Shown here: positions 6,892 to 14,754 of the stretch, piece by piece
How the letters are laid out: each line of letters starts with the position of its first letter
Position numbering within the stretch: the first letter of the stretch is position 1
Program-made: the position numbers and the translations under genes
The notes under the pieces: model-generated
The model's database searches: none
Told to the model about the DNA's origin: nothing
Seen by the model: the letters and a program-made list of their open reading frames with translations, nothing else
NCBI GenBank assembly: GCA_963205195.1
Contig: CAUJHR010000021.1
Span: 1 to 57,214, forward strand
Direction of reading: 5' to 3'
From: Pseudomonadota bacterium
Lineage (GTDB): Bacteria; Pseudomonadota; Alphaproteobacteria; Rickettsiales; SXRF01
Length of the DNA stretch: 57,214 nucleotides

Positions 6892-8301
6892 TTACTCCTC
6901 AGCCTTCTTTTTTGGTTTTGTTTTAGAAGAACTTGCAGATTTTTTACCAGACTTTGCAGAAGATTCCGCTTTTTCGCTATTTTCATCTTCATCGCCTACA
7001 TCGACAAGGTCAGCTATTGCTGTCTTTACATCATTGAATTTTACGCTACCCAGTATGAAATCCACTGCCTTTTCTTCAAGGATTGGTCCGCGTAAATCTT
7101 CAAGCCGGTTAGGGTTCTTCTGGTAGAATTCAAATATCTGGCGTTCCTGCCCAGGATACTGGCTGGCCTGCTGCATGACAGCGCGGGAAATTTCTTCGCG
7201 GCTTATCTGCAGTTTGTTACGGGTTCCGATCTCAGCCAGTAAAATGCCGAGTGTAACGCGGCGGCGCGCAACTTTTTTATATTCTTCTTCCAGCTCTTTT
7301 TCGCTTTTTCCGGCGAGCATTTCATCACCATCTTCCTTGGATTGCTTAACGCGTTCCCAGATGGTTTTGAATTCCATTTCCACCATGGTTTCAGGGAGTT
7401 CGAAATCATATTTTTCTTCAAGGATATCGAATAGCTGTTTTTTAAGCTGGTTACGCACTATCTGGTCATATTCTTTCACCAATTGCGCGCGCACTGCTTC
7501 GTTAAATGCGGAAAGGTCGGAGAAGCCGCGTGCTGTTGCGAATTCTTCGTTTATCTCCGGTGTTTTCGCTTCCTGCACGGCTTTTATTTTGACTTCGAAC
7601 TCAACATCTTTACCTGCAAGGTTAGCTGCCGGGTATTTTGCCGGGAAGGTAACTTTTACCACGCGGGTATCGCCTGTTTTGGCGCCGATAAGCTGTTTTT
7701 CAAAACCATCGATGAACTGGTTGCTTCCCAGTTCCAGGTCGAAATCTTCAGCTGTACCGCCATCAAAAGCAACACCGTCCAGTGTTCCTTTGAAATCAAT
7801 TTTTACAATATTGCCATTGGCGGCTTTTGCGTCTTTAGGAAGATCAGCAAATTGTGGGCTGCGTTCAGCTATGCGTTTTGCTGCTTCCGAAATATCGCTT
7901 TCGGATATTTCAAATGTTTTGCGTTCAAGTTTCACATCATCGAATTTAAGTTCCGGAAGTTCAGGGAACAATTCCAGCGCCACGCTGAAAGAAAGCTCAC
8001 CGCCTTCGTTATATTCTTCGATGTTTACCTGTGGTGTAAGGGTAGGGCGGAATTTATTCTGCACAACCAGGTCGTTTATCGAGCCGTTTATCACCTGTTT
8101 TATAACATCAGCCTGAACAGCTTTACCATAGCGCTGTTTAAGAACTTTGATCGGTACTTGGCCGGGACGGAAGCCAGCTATTTTTGCGGTTTTACCGACT
8201 TCTTTGAGTTCGTTTTCGGTTTTGGCGTTGATAGCGTCGGCATCAACTGTGATCTTGAAATTCTTTTTAAGGCCTTTTGAGTCCAGTTCGGTAACCTTCA
8301 T
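6892..8301 (-). CDS. tig: trigger factor
   Basis: Trigger factor is the ribosome-bound chaperone and prolyl isomerase that meets nascent chains at the exit tunnel. The 469-residue product has the ribosome-docking signature GFRPGQVPIKVLKQRYG at about 44-60, an FKBP-type isomerase domain (VKIDFKGTLDGVAFDGG and following) at about 160-245, and a long helical C-terminal arm. It ends in a Lys/Ser-rich tail (SSAKSGKKSASSSKTKPKKK) somewhat longer than usual. I chose the ATG at 8301, giving MKVTELDSKG; the frame continues upstream without family character. It heads the tig-clpP-clpX block. Confidence 0.96.
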   Translation of the reverse strand: MKVTELDSKGLKKNFKITVDADAINAKTENELKEVGKTAKIAGFRPGQVPIKVLKQRYGKAVQADVIKQVINGSINDLVVQNKFRPTLTPQVNIEEYNEGGELSFSVALELFPELPELKFDDVKLERKTFEISESDISEAAKRIAERSPQFADLPKDAKAANGNIVKIDFKGTLDGVAFDGGTAEDFDLELGSNQFIDGFEKQLIGAKTGDTRVVKVTFPAKYPAANLAGKDVEFEVKIKAVQEAKTPEINEEFATARGFSDLSAFNEAVRAQLVKEYDQIVRNQLKKQLFDILEEKYDFELPETMVEMEFKTIWERVKQSKEDGDEMLAGKSEKELEEEYKKVARRRVTLGILLAEIGTRNKLQISREEISRAVMQQASQYPGQERQIFEFYQKNPNRLEDLRGPILEEKAVDFILGSVKFNDVKTAIADLVDVGDEDENSEKAESSAKSGKKSASSSKTKPKKKAEE

Positions 8302-8400
8302 GATGATTCTCTTTTTTAATTTTTGGTTAATGGGATAGGTAAATATTCTGCATAAGGGAAAACCACAATGCAGGACAAAAGGCAAACATAAAATCAAGCC

Positions 8401-8460
8401 TACAAAATCCACACGTGGGATTTTGTAATTATATAAAGCTGATCCACACGTGGGATTTTG
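8401..8460. promoter_or_regulatory. paired palindromic sites upstream of tig
   Basis: A perfect 10-bp inverted repeat (TACAAAATCC, seven-base spacer, GGATTTTGTA) lies at 8401-8427. The 19-base string ATCCACACGTGGGATTTTG within it recurs exactly at 8442-8460, so the two copies lie 35 bases apart, upstream of the tig start. The arrangement resembles paired operator sites, but I do not recognise the factor. Confidence 0.45.
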
Positions 8461-8468
8461 CAGTAGCA

Positions 8469-8553
8469 GTCATACTGCGGCGAGCATATAGAGCCCGCAG
8501 GGTCTCGGTATTGATTGCAAAGTTCCTGTTCAGACTTCGGCCCACAGGATGAC
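8469..8553. repeat. palindromic repeat with GTCAT/ATGAC ends, copy 3
   Basis: This element starts GTCATACTGCGG and ends CAGGATGAC, so its termini are imperfect inverted repeats. Internal hairpins (CTGCGG..CCGCAG and CCTGT..ACAGG) fill most of it. It shares only its ends with the copies at 282-363 and 6045-6108. Confidence 0.6.
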
Positions 8554-8559
8554 ATACAA

Positions 8560-8673
8560 AAAACCCGCAATTTTATATAAAACTATAAGTCCCGGAAGTG
8601 AAAAATTATTGAATTTTCCCAGCAAATCCGCGGGTTTTCATGGGATTTTATGGGATGGCATGGGATGTTATGG
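8560..8673. repeat. long-range inverted repeat followed by 10-bp tandem repeat
   Basis: AAAACCCGC at 8560-8568 is the exact reverse complement of GCGGGTTTT at 8630-8638, across 61 AT-rich bases. Immediately after comes ATGGGATNNN repeated three times with a strict 10-base period (8640-8669), plus a fourth partial unit. The tandem ends about 25 bases beyond the stop of the 8699 gene. This may be a terminator or RNA structure, or a protein-binding array; I cannot tell which. Confidence 0.45.
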
Positions 8674-8698
8674 AGCAAAATAGGCAATATTAGTTTCT

Positions 8699-9547
8699 TT
8701 AGATCTTTGACGCACTAGCTCCGATACTGCCATCACTGATAGCACCTGGTACAACCGGAGTTCCATTTTCAATGTGGGCACCGCCGCTTAGCTGCCCCTT
8801 AGACAGTCTGGCCTTTTCTTCTTGAATGCTTCGTTGAACTACAGCATCAATTCTCATCCCTTTAAGTGCTTTTTCAACTGCTTCTGCAGTTTCCCTACGT
8901 TCCTGTTCTGCTTTTGCAGATAGCTCTTTTGCCTGTTGCTCTGTATCTAATTTGGCTTTTTCTTCCGGGCTAATTGGCAGGGCGGGAGCTGGCTCTTTTG
9001 CTAATACCAGCTGAACAGGAGAAACATTTGTTTTTGACAGTTCAGCAGTTAATACCTCTGAAGATACTCCATATTCCTTGGAGAATTTCTCAAGAGATGC
9101 CTTTTGGACATTTTCTTTCCACCTATCGGTAAAATTGCTTAAACCGCCACCGTCTTTACTAAATGATTCTTGTACCGTTTTCCAAAAAGGGGATTCTCCC
9201 TTTATTATATTCATAATCATAGAACCGGTGTCAGTGCCACCGCCGCCAAATGCCATCCCAATTACAAAACCAATCATATTGGTCTTATCATCGCCTGCGG
9301 CCTCTGCTGTGTTGAGGGAGCTTTTTATTCGCGCTGACATTGATTTAAGAGTTTGTTCTTTTGCAGAATTTTCAACCTGAGCATTTGTTAAGGTTATATG
9401 CTTAAAAGCTGCATCACTTTTAACTCGTTCAAGGGCTTCTGAATATTCCTTATTTCTTACATCGGAAAAAAGGTTTCCATCACCATTCAGACCTTCCGTG
9501 ACAATTCGGTCAATGTTATTATCTATAACTTTTTTATCTATTACCAT
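8699..9547 (-). CDS. unknown protein with glycine-rich segment and coiled-coil C-terminal half
   Basis: I do not recognise this 282-residue protein. It has no signal peptide. Its middle contains a hydrophobic glycine-rich stretch (IGFVIGMAFGGGGTDTG, about residues 93-109). From about 187 to 250 it is strongly charged and helical (EEKAKLDTEQQAKELSAKAEQ and following), a likely coiled coil, and it ends in a Gly/Ser/Ala-rich tail. I start it at the ATG at 9547; a TTG two codons earlier is also possible. It stands alone between the repeat-rich spacer and lolA. A secreted or structural protein is possible, but nothing in the sequence decides it. Confidence 0.7.
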   Translation of the reverse strand: MVIDKKVIDNNIDRIVTEGLNGDGNLFSDVRNKEYSEALERVKSDAAFKHITLTNAQVENSAKEQTLKSMSARIKSSLNTAEAAGDDKTNMIGFVIGMAFGGGGTDTGSMIMNIIKGESPFWKTVQESFSKDGGGLSNFTDRWKENVQKASLEKFSKEYGVSSEVLTAELSKTNVSPVQLVLAKEPAPALPISPEEKAKLDTEQQAKELSAKAEQERRETAEAVEKALKGMRIDAVVQRSIQEEKARLSKGQLSGGAHIENGTPVVPGAISDGSIGASASKI

Positions 9548-9696
9548 AACCAACCAAAGTTCTAATTCCGGGTTAAATAAATTTTCCTATGCTAAATCTA
9601 ACATAGCTTAATAAATTATAGTGTGAAAATTATGTTACAATGATTTAAAAAGCGCATAAGGATTGTCATAAATTGGCAATATGCTGAAATATATGG

Positions 9697-10392
9697 CTAT
9701 TTCCTGTGTTTTTTGCGGGTATCCTTAAATTCAAATAGAGTTTTATCTATTTTTCCGCCGAAATTGGCGTTATTAAGTGCCACCGTTGTTACCTGTCCGC
9801 TGGCATCAGTTACTACCATAGTGCGGATAATCAGCGGTTTATCAGAAAATTCAAGTACTAGCTGGCCGTCACTGGGTTTTGCCCGCTGGGAAATACCTAT
9901 TCGGATAGTGTTATTTTTTTCCAGGAAGGAGATAATTCCAACTTTATTGTCAAAATGTATCTTATCCTGCGCTAGAAATCCTATAAGCGTTGAATTAAGC
10001 GGTATATGCGTTATCTGCTCAAGGTCGGAATCATAATAAATAAGTTCCAAGCCGCTGGCTACCATAAGAACGGGGACAGGCGGGTTATATTGCCAGCGCA
10101 TCTTACCGGGGCGTTCCATGTAAAACTTGCCCGTTGCAAGGCTCCCATCTGGCGATACCTGTGTGAATTCTGAAGTTATGGTGGTGAGGCTACTTAGATA
10201 ATCCTCGACCCGTTTTATAGTATCAGCATGTTTTGCCACTTCCGCGGCAGGCAGGAACACAACAGCAGGCTTAGCGGGCTTTTCGACTTTTATCTCTTCC
10301 GTGACAATCGCATTGGTGGTTTCATCATCACCATAAGCTAAATTTAGGGGGGTGAGGCAGAGCAGGGCAATTACAGTTATTTTTTTTATCAT
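9697..10392 (-). CDS. lolA: outer-membrane lipoprotein carrier protein LolA
   Basis: LolA is the periplasmic chaperone that takes lipoproteins from LolCDE to the outer membrane. The 231-residue product begins with a signal peptide (MIKKITVIALLCLTPLNLAYG, cut before DDE). After a short linker it shows LolA features: SEFTQVSPDG, GKFYMERPGKMRWQYNPP at about 90-107, and a half-barrel strand pattern to the end. The ATG at 10392 is two bases past the mazF stop, so lolA may be co-transcribed with mazEF; a TTG four codons earlier would overlap mazF. FtsK-LolA proximity is common in alphaproteobacteria; here mazEF has been placed between them. Confidence 0.92.
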   Translation of the reverse strand: MIKKITVIALLCLTPLNLAYGDDETTNAIVTEEIKVEKPAKPAVVFLPAAEVAKHADTIKRVEDYLSSLTTITSEFTQVSPDGSLATGKFYMERPGKMRWQYNPPVPVLMVASGLELIYYDSDLEQITHIPLNSTLIGFLAQDKIHFDNKVGIISFLEKNNTIRIGISQRAKPSDGQLVLEFSDKPLIIRTMVVTDASGQVTTVALNNANFGGKIDKTLFEFKDTRKKHRK

Positions 10393-10393
10393 A

Positions 10394-10738
10394 TTACTCC
10401 GCAAACATTTCTGAAAGTTTTTCTAATATTTCCTGCTCTGCCTTACCTTTTATAGTAGTGATATGATCGCCCAGCCGCGATTTATCAACAGAACGCATTT
10501 GGTCAAGAGCGATCTGGCCATTTTTATTTTTTAATTTAACATCAATGCGAAATGGCAGGTTTCGCAAAGTTGAAGTAATTGGCGCGATTATGACAGTTCC
10601 GAGCAATTCATTCATTTCGTCATAGGTAATAACAACGCATGGCCTTGTTTTCTTTATTTCACGCCCGATAGTCGGATCAAGGGCGACCCAGTAAACTTCA
10701 AACCGCTTGATCTTCCTTAATTCTCTTCTTCTGGCCAT
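10394..10738 (-). CDS. mazF: type II toxin, MazF/PemK endoribonuclease
   Basis: MazF-family toxins cleave mRNA at short specific sites and stop growth until the antitoxin returns. The 114-residue protein shows KRFEVYWVALDPTIGREIKKTRPCVVITYD, the MazF/PemK N-terminal strand and loop with the conserved Arg-Pro, followed by VIIAPITST and the QMRSVDKSRLG segment typical of the catalytic pocket. Its start (ATG 10738, or GTG 10744) lies inside the end of mazE, giving the overlapping antitoxin-toxin order of a TA operon. lolA follows almost without a gap. Confidence 0.92.
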   Translation of the reverse strand: MARRRELRKIKRFEVYWVALDPTIGREIKKTRPCVVITYDEMNELLGTVIIAPITSTLRNLPFRIDVKLKNKNGQIALDQMRSVDKSRLGDHITTIKGKAEQEILEKLSEMFAE

Positions 10739-11004
10739 GTCCACTCGGTTTTGTCGAATTCATTTATCATATTATCCGGCCATAAATTCTCAGGAGCGCC
10801 ATGTTTTTCAATATCCTTTTTGATTGCTTCCGCCCAGCCTTCTCGAGCTTTACGGGTTTTACGCTTTGGCTTGGTCAGGATAATCGAATCGCCATCAATC
10901 CGCATGTTCAGTGAACCGTCAAATCCGCACTGCTCCAAAACCGCCTTGGGAAGGCGGATGCCTTGGGAATTGCCGATTTTTATGATGTCGATTTCTTTTT
11001 GCAT
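10717..11004 (-). CDS. mazE: type II antitoxin, MazE/AbrB-like
   Basis: This 95-residue antitoxin has an N-terminal SpoVT/AbrB swapped-hairpin DNA-binding domain, seen as IIKIGNSQGIRLPKAVLEQCG at about 7-27. An acidic, tryptophan-bearing C-terminal tail (DNMINEFDKTEWTWPEEEN) would wrap the toxin. The ATG at 11004 is preceded by a near-perfect sigma-70 promoter whose predicted start point is only a few bases away, and by a palindrome overlapping both, which suggests autorepression and an almost leaderless message. Its 3' end overlaps mazF. Confidence 0.9.
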   Translation of the reverse strand: MQKEIDIIKIGNSQGIRLPKAVLEQCGFDGSLNMRIDGDSIILTKPKRKTRKAREGWAEAIKKDIEKHGAPENLWPDNMINEFDKTEWTWPEEEN

Positions 11005-11006
11005 AG

Positions 11007-11041
11007 TAATTACATTGTAATTATTTTGCGGAAAATGTCAA
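11007..11041 (-). promoter_or_regulatory. mazEF promoter and overlapping palindromic operator
   Basis: On the minus strand TTGACA (11041-11036), a 16-base spacer and TACAAT (11019-11014) form a strong -35/-10 pair. The -10 lies in the centre of the palindrome TAATTAC-N3-GTAATTA (11007-11023). The predicted start point lies within about three bases of the mazE ATG, and there is no Shine-Dalgarno sequence, so the transcript should be close to leaderless and shut by MazE binding. The -35 abuts the ftsK stop. Confidence 0.75.
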
Positions 11042-11044
11042 GGA

Positions 11045-13378
11045 TCAATCCTCTTCGCGCACCAGCACTTCGCGCTTGCCCACATGGTTGGCAGCGCCGA
11101 CCACGCCTTCGCGTTCCATCTGCTCGATAATAGAAGCGGCGCGGTTATAACCTATCTTGAGGCAGCGCTGGATATAGCTGGTAGAAGCCTTGCGGTCACG
11201 TGCGACAATAGCAACAGCCTGATCATAAGCCGGGTCCTTCTCGCCGCTATCTTCAAACGCGCCTTCTTCATCTTCCTCGCGGGTTACGTCCTCAATATAG
11301 ATAGGTTCGCCCTGCAGCTTGAGATGGGCAACCACATCGCTTACTTCCTTGTCGCTCACGAACGGGCCATGCACGCGGGTAATGCGTCCGCCGCCAGCCA
11401 TATAAAGCATATCGCCCTGGCCAAGCAGCTGCTCAGCTCCCTGTTCACCCAAAATAGTGCGGCTGTCGATGCGTGATGTAACCTGGAAGCTGATACGGGT
11501 AGGGAAGTTCGCCTTGATAACACCAGTGATCACGTCCACGCTCGGGCGCTGGGTTGCCATGATTATATGAATACCGGCAGCACGCGCCATCTGCGCCAGA
11601 CGCTGTATCGACCCTTCGATCTCTTTCCCGGCGACGATCATAAGGTCAGCCATTTCGTCAACCACCACCACTATGAATGGCAGCTCGTTCATATCCAGAG
11701 GCATTTCTTCTATTATAGGTTCTCCGGAATCAGGGTTGAAGCCGGTTTGCACCTTACGGGTAAGCTGGTTGCCGCGTGCTTTGGCATCACGCAGTTTTTT
11801 GTTATATCCTTCGATATTTCGCACCGCATGGTTATTCATAAGGCGGTAGCGGTTTTCCATTTCTTTTACTGTCCACTTAAGTGCTACAACAGCTTTGCCC
11901 GGCTCGGTTACCACTGGTGAGAGTAGGTGGGGAATGCCGTCATATACTGAAAGCTCCAGCATTTTTGGGTCAATCATGATGAACTTGCATTCTTCTGGGG
12001 TAAGGCGGTAAAGCAGCGACATTATCATGGTATTGATGGCTACTGATTTACCCGATCCGGTAGTACCTGCAACCAGCAGGTGCGGCATGCGCGCAAGGTC
12101 TACAATTATAGGCTCGCCGCCGATATTTTTTCCTAGTGCCAGCGGGAGTTTTGCTTCAGAAGTGGAAAAATCTGGTATCTCAAGCATCTCGCGAAAATAT
12201 ACTGTCTCACGGTAGGCATTTGGCATTTCAATACCGATAGCATTGCGTCCGGGGATAACTGCTATACGGGTGGAAATAGCGCTCATTGAACGGGCGATAT
12301 CGTCGGCAAGGCCAATGACCCGCGAAGATTTTGTTCCTGCCGCAGGTTCCAGCTCATAAAGTGTAACTACGGGGCCGGGGCGTATCTCCACAATATTGCC
12401 GTTTACCCCGAAGTCTTTAAGCACGGATTCTAAAAGCTTTGCATTCTGGGTAAGCGCGCTTTCTGACAATGTGGTTTTGCGGCCTTTAGGTGCTGAGCTT
12501 AGAAGTTTTATTGAAGGAAGCTCGTAATCACCCTGCGGCAAAGCCAGGCTTGCTTGTATTTTTGGCTTGGAGCGCGCATTTTTTTCTGCATCCTTTGCGG
12601 ATATTTTTTTGCTTACGCGTGGGGCGCGGCGGGGCTTTTCTTCATCTTCGCTTTCTTCCTCGTCCTCTTCATATTCATCGCTTCTAAAGCGGCCTAGCCA
12701 TTCAGAAACCCTTTCACGCAGGCTCATGCGCGGCAGATCATCTTCTTCAATATATGCATCTTCCCGGCGTTTCTGGATGAATGATATAATTACGCCGGTT
12801 GCTACAAAAAACACCTTCTGCGTAAGCCTTATAAGCTCTTTCCATTCTGCCCATTTCATTCCAAATGAAAGCGAAGCGGTAATTAAAGTTATTACAGAAA
12901 CTGCAAGGGTGAATAATTTGCTTTTAAATAAAATATACAGCGCATCATGTAATGTCATTCCTATAGATCCGCCAAGGCCGCCTTTTATCGACCAGGAAAC
13001 CGGCGGGTCTATCTTGGCAAGCAGTGCAGCAGCCAGTACCAGTGTTATTAAAAGCAGGCTTAAACGCACTTGTACAAAAGCTATATTAGAGCCATTTATA
13101 AGTTTTATACTCCATGCAAGAGGCACTAAAGCGGCAAATACGCTGGCCAGGCCCAGGAATTGGAGGAGGAGGTCTGAGATCATTGCTCCGGCATAGCCAC
13201 CTATATTCGTGGCGGTATTGGCTGTTGCCTGGTTCAAGGATGGGTCGGCTGGATTATAACTAATGAGGCATAGTAAGATAAATATAGAAACTGTGCATAA
13301 TAATGAGCCCATCAATATTTTAAGGGGATGGCGCTCCGTCTGCAAAGAATACGATGTAAGTGTTTGGCGTGCTGTCAT
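11045..13378 (-). CDS. ftsK: DNA translocase FtsK
   Basis: FtsK anchors at the division septum and pumps DNA towards dif for chromosome dimer resolution. The 777-residue product has four hydrophobic N-terminal segments (about 20-45, 60-95, 103-122, 155-175). An acidic linker (DEYEEDEEESEDEE, about 234-247) follows, shorter than in E. coli. Then comes the motor with Walker A AGTTGSGKS at about 437-445 and Walker B VVVVDEMADLM. The C-terminal gamma winged-helix (about 705-770) contains STSYIQRCLKIGYNRAA for KOPS recognition. Length is typical for alphaproteobacteria. Confidence 0.97.
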   Translation of the reverse strand: MTARQTLTSYSLQTERHPLKILMGSLLCTVSIFILLCLISYNPADPSLNQATANTATNIGGYAGAMISDLLLQFLGLASVFAALVPLAWSIKLINGSNIAFVQVRLSLLLITLVLAAALLAKIDPPVSWSIKGGLGGSIGMTLHDALYILFKSKLFTLAVSVITLITASLSFGMKWAEWKELIRLTQKVFFVATGVIISFIQKRREDAYIEEDDLPRMSLRERVSEWLGRFRSDEYEEDEEESEDEEKPRRAPRVSKKISAKDAEKNARSKPKIQASLALPQGDYELPSIKLLSSAPKGRKTTLSESALTQNAKLLESVLKDFGVNGNIVEIRPGPVVTLYELEPAAGTKSSRVIGLADDIARSMSAISTRIAVIPGRNAIGIEMPNAYRETVYFREMLEIPDFSTSEAKLPLALGKNIGGEPIIVDLARMPHLLVAGTTGSGKSVAINTMIMSLLYRLTPEECKFIMIDPKMLELSVYDGIPHLLSPVVTEPGKAVVALKWTVKEMENRYRLMNNHAVRNIEGYNKKLRDAKARGNQLTRKVQTGFNPDSGEPIIEEMPLDMNELPFIVVVVDEMADLMIVAGKEIEGSIQRLAQMARAAGIHIIMATQRPSVDVITGVIKANFPTRISFQVTSRIDSRTILGEQGAEQLLGQGDMLYMAGGGRITRVHGPFVSDKEVSDVVAHLKLQGEPIYIEDVTREEDEEGAFEDSGEKDPAYDQAVAIVARDRKASTSYIQRCLKIGYNRAASIIEQMEREGVVGAANHVGKREVLVREED

Positions 13379-13525
13379 TTTTTAGTGCTTACCATCAAAG
13401 ATATGGTTTTTATACGGCCTAAATATAAGTAATATATTTATCAGAAAGCAATTTAGGGTAAAGGCATTTTCTTGTAAATATCTAAAATATATATAAAATT
13501 GTAAATAAGATTTTTGGTTTATCTC

Positions 13526-13553
13526 TTGACCTCCAAACGTTTTTTGATAATAA
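13526..13553 (+). promoter_or_regulatory. probable promoter of the flp pilin gene
   Basis: TTGACC (13526-13531), a 16-base spacer and TAATAA (13548-13553) lie about 60 bases before the pilin start, downstream of a long AT-rich stretch. The rest of the ftsK-flp spacer (13379-13525) shows no gene. Confidence 0.45.
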
Positions 13554-13612
13554 TGGTTAATAGCTGAAACATTCAGCCGTTTTAAAGTTCAACCCCGCTT
13601 ATGGAGTATTAT

Positions 13613-13786
13613 ATGCAGACAATGATTCGTCTATTCAAAAATGAAGAAGGTGCAACCGCTATCGAGTATGCACTTATCGCAGCTTTAGTTTCTATCGTAG
13701 CTATCGTAGCTATGGGTTCTGTTGGTACACAGGTTAGCAACTCATTCAGCAAAGTTGCAAGCTCACTCAGCTCAGCTAACCGCTAA
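13613..13786 (+). CDS. flp: Flp/Fap-type (type IVb) pilin
   Basis: Flp pilins are tiny prepilins that build the Tad adhesive pilus after cleavage by a prepilin peptidase. The 57-residue product has the short basic leader ending EEG, cleavage predicted after Gly13, then ATAIEYALIAALVSIVAIVAM with the conserved Glu-Tyr pair (18-19) and a hydrophobic stalk. I chose the ATG at 13613, which has GGAG six bases upstream; a first ATG at 13601 would destroy the leader's normal length. No tad/cpa assembly genes lie nearby. It has its own promoter and terminator, suggesting a highly expressed single-gene unit. Confidence 0.93.
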   Translation: MQTMIRLFKNEEGATAIEYALIAALVSIVAIVAMGSVGTQVSNSFSKVASSLSSANR

Positions 13787-13820
13787 TAGTTAAAACAAAT
13801 TTATAATTTGTTTGTTATAC

Positions 13821-13846
13821 GGCACCGCTTTTGCGGTGCCGTTTTA
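13821..13846 (+). terminator. intrinsic terminator of flp
   Basis: GGCACCGC and GCGGTGCC form a perfect 8-bp stem around TTTT, followed by GTTTTAATTT. It lies 35 bases after the pilin stop. Confidence 0.9.
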
Positions 13847-13863
13847 ATTTGTATAATTTTTAT

Positions 13864-14673
13864 CTATTTCCGTATAAGTGAATGTTTTCTGGCAAAATCC
13901 ATAACATTCAATGCAATTGCTCCGCTATCAAAGTTATTATGCCCGACATCATCAAAAAATACTGATTCCTTGGGGTGATTTGCGCTTTCTAATAGAGTTT
14001 TGCCATGCCTTATAGGGATTGTCATATCTAAAGCCCCGTGAATTATAAGAAGAGGCGATTTGACATTGGCTATTTTATCCAGAGAATTAAAATGTTCGCG
14101 TAGTACTTTGCGTACCGGGATAAAGAAATAAATTTCAGCTGCCCTGCCTACAACAGATGTATATGGTGCCTGCAATATCAGTCCGCCGACTTGGTATTCT
14201 GTTGCCATTTGTACGGCAACGCCAGTTCCTAGCGATTCTCCATATAATATAATGTTTGAAAGTGGTATTGCCTTATCTTCGGTAAGGAAGCTGATGGCCG
14301 TGCGTCCATCGTTATATAGCCCTTGTTCGCTGGGTATACCTTCGCTTTTTCCATAGCCGCGGTAACTGATGGAAGCCACGCCAAACCCTTGCCCGGCAAG
14401 GGCTGAATATATACCGGCGCGGTTTCCCATATGTGAAGCATTGCCATGGAAATATAGAATAACCGGCATCCCAGCTTCAGGCGCTTTAAACCATGACTGC
14501 AGGGTAATGCCGTCTTTTCCCTTTAAAATATTTTCTGTGAATCCGTGTAACCCATATTGTTCGGGAACCCCTATTTGCGTATCGGGAAAATATAGAAACC
14601 GCTTCTGGAAAATCGACATGAATACCACAAGGGCAATATATGATATAATCGCGGCAGTTAATAAATAAAACAT
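13864..14673 (-). CDS. alpha/beta hydrolase, Bem46/ABHD13-like
   Basis: The 269-residue protein has one N-terminal hydrophobic anchor (about residues 3-22) followed by an alpha/beta-hydrolase fold. The oxyanion region is YFHGNASHMG (about 74-83), the nucleophile lies in GESLGTG, the acid probably in HGALDMTIP, and the histidine in VGHNNFD. This pattern is typical of membrane-tethered Bem46-like hydrolases; the natural substrate is not known for the family in bacteria. It converges on flp, with the terminator between them. Confidence 0.85.
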   Translation of the reverse strand: MFYLLTAAIISYIALVVFMSIFQKRFLYFPDTQIGVPEQYGLHGFTENILKGKDGITLQSWFKAPEAGMPVILYFHGNASHMGNRAGIYSALAGQGFGVASISYRGYGKSEGIPSEQGLYNDGRTAISFLTEDKAIPLSNIILYGESLGTGVAVQMATEYQVGGLILQAPYTSVVGRAAEIYFFIPVRKVLREHFNSLDKIANVKSPLLIIHGALDMTIPIRHGKTLLESANHPKESVFFDDVGHNNFDSGAIALNVMDFARKHSLIRK

Positions 14674-14754
14674 ATCAGCTATCTTGTTTTATTTATATTA
14701 TAGCAAATATTACTGGCAATTTCATTAGGATAACTAGGATTTTTTATAAAAAAC

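Noticed and set aside
7483..8280. Long plus-strand frame of 265 residues opposite tig
   Set aside because: It is antisense to a certain gene, rich in Phe and Cys from reversed Lys/Glu codons, and has no domain.
8302..8412. Upstream extension of tig to 8412
   Set aside because: The added residues are not conserved trigger-factor sequence and cover the palindromic sites.
8639..8673. Reading the ATGGGAT tandem as a CRISPR remnant or tRNA attachment site
   Set aside because: The period is only 10 bases, no spacers exist, and no tRNA or integrase is adjacent.
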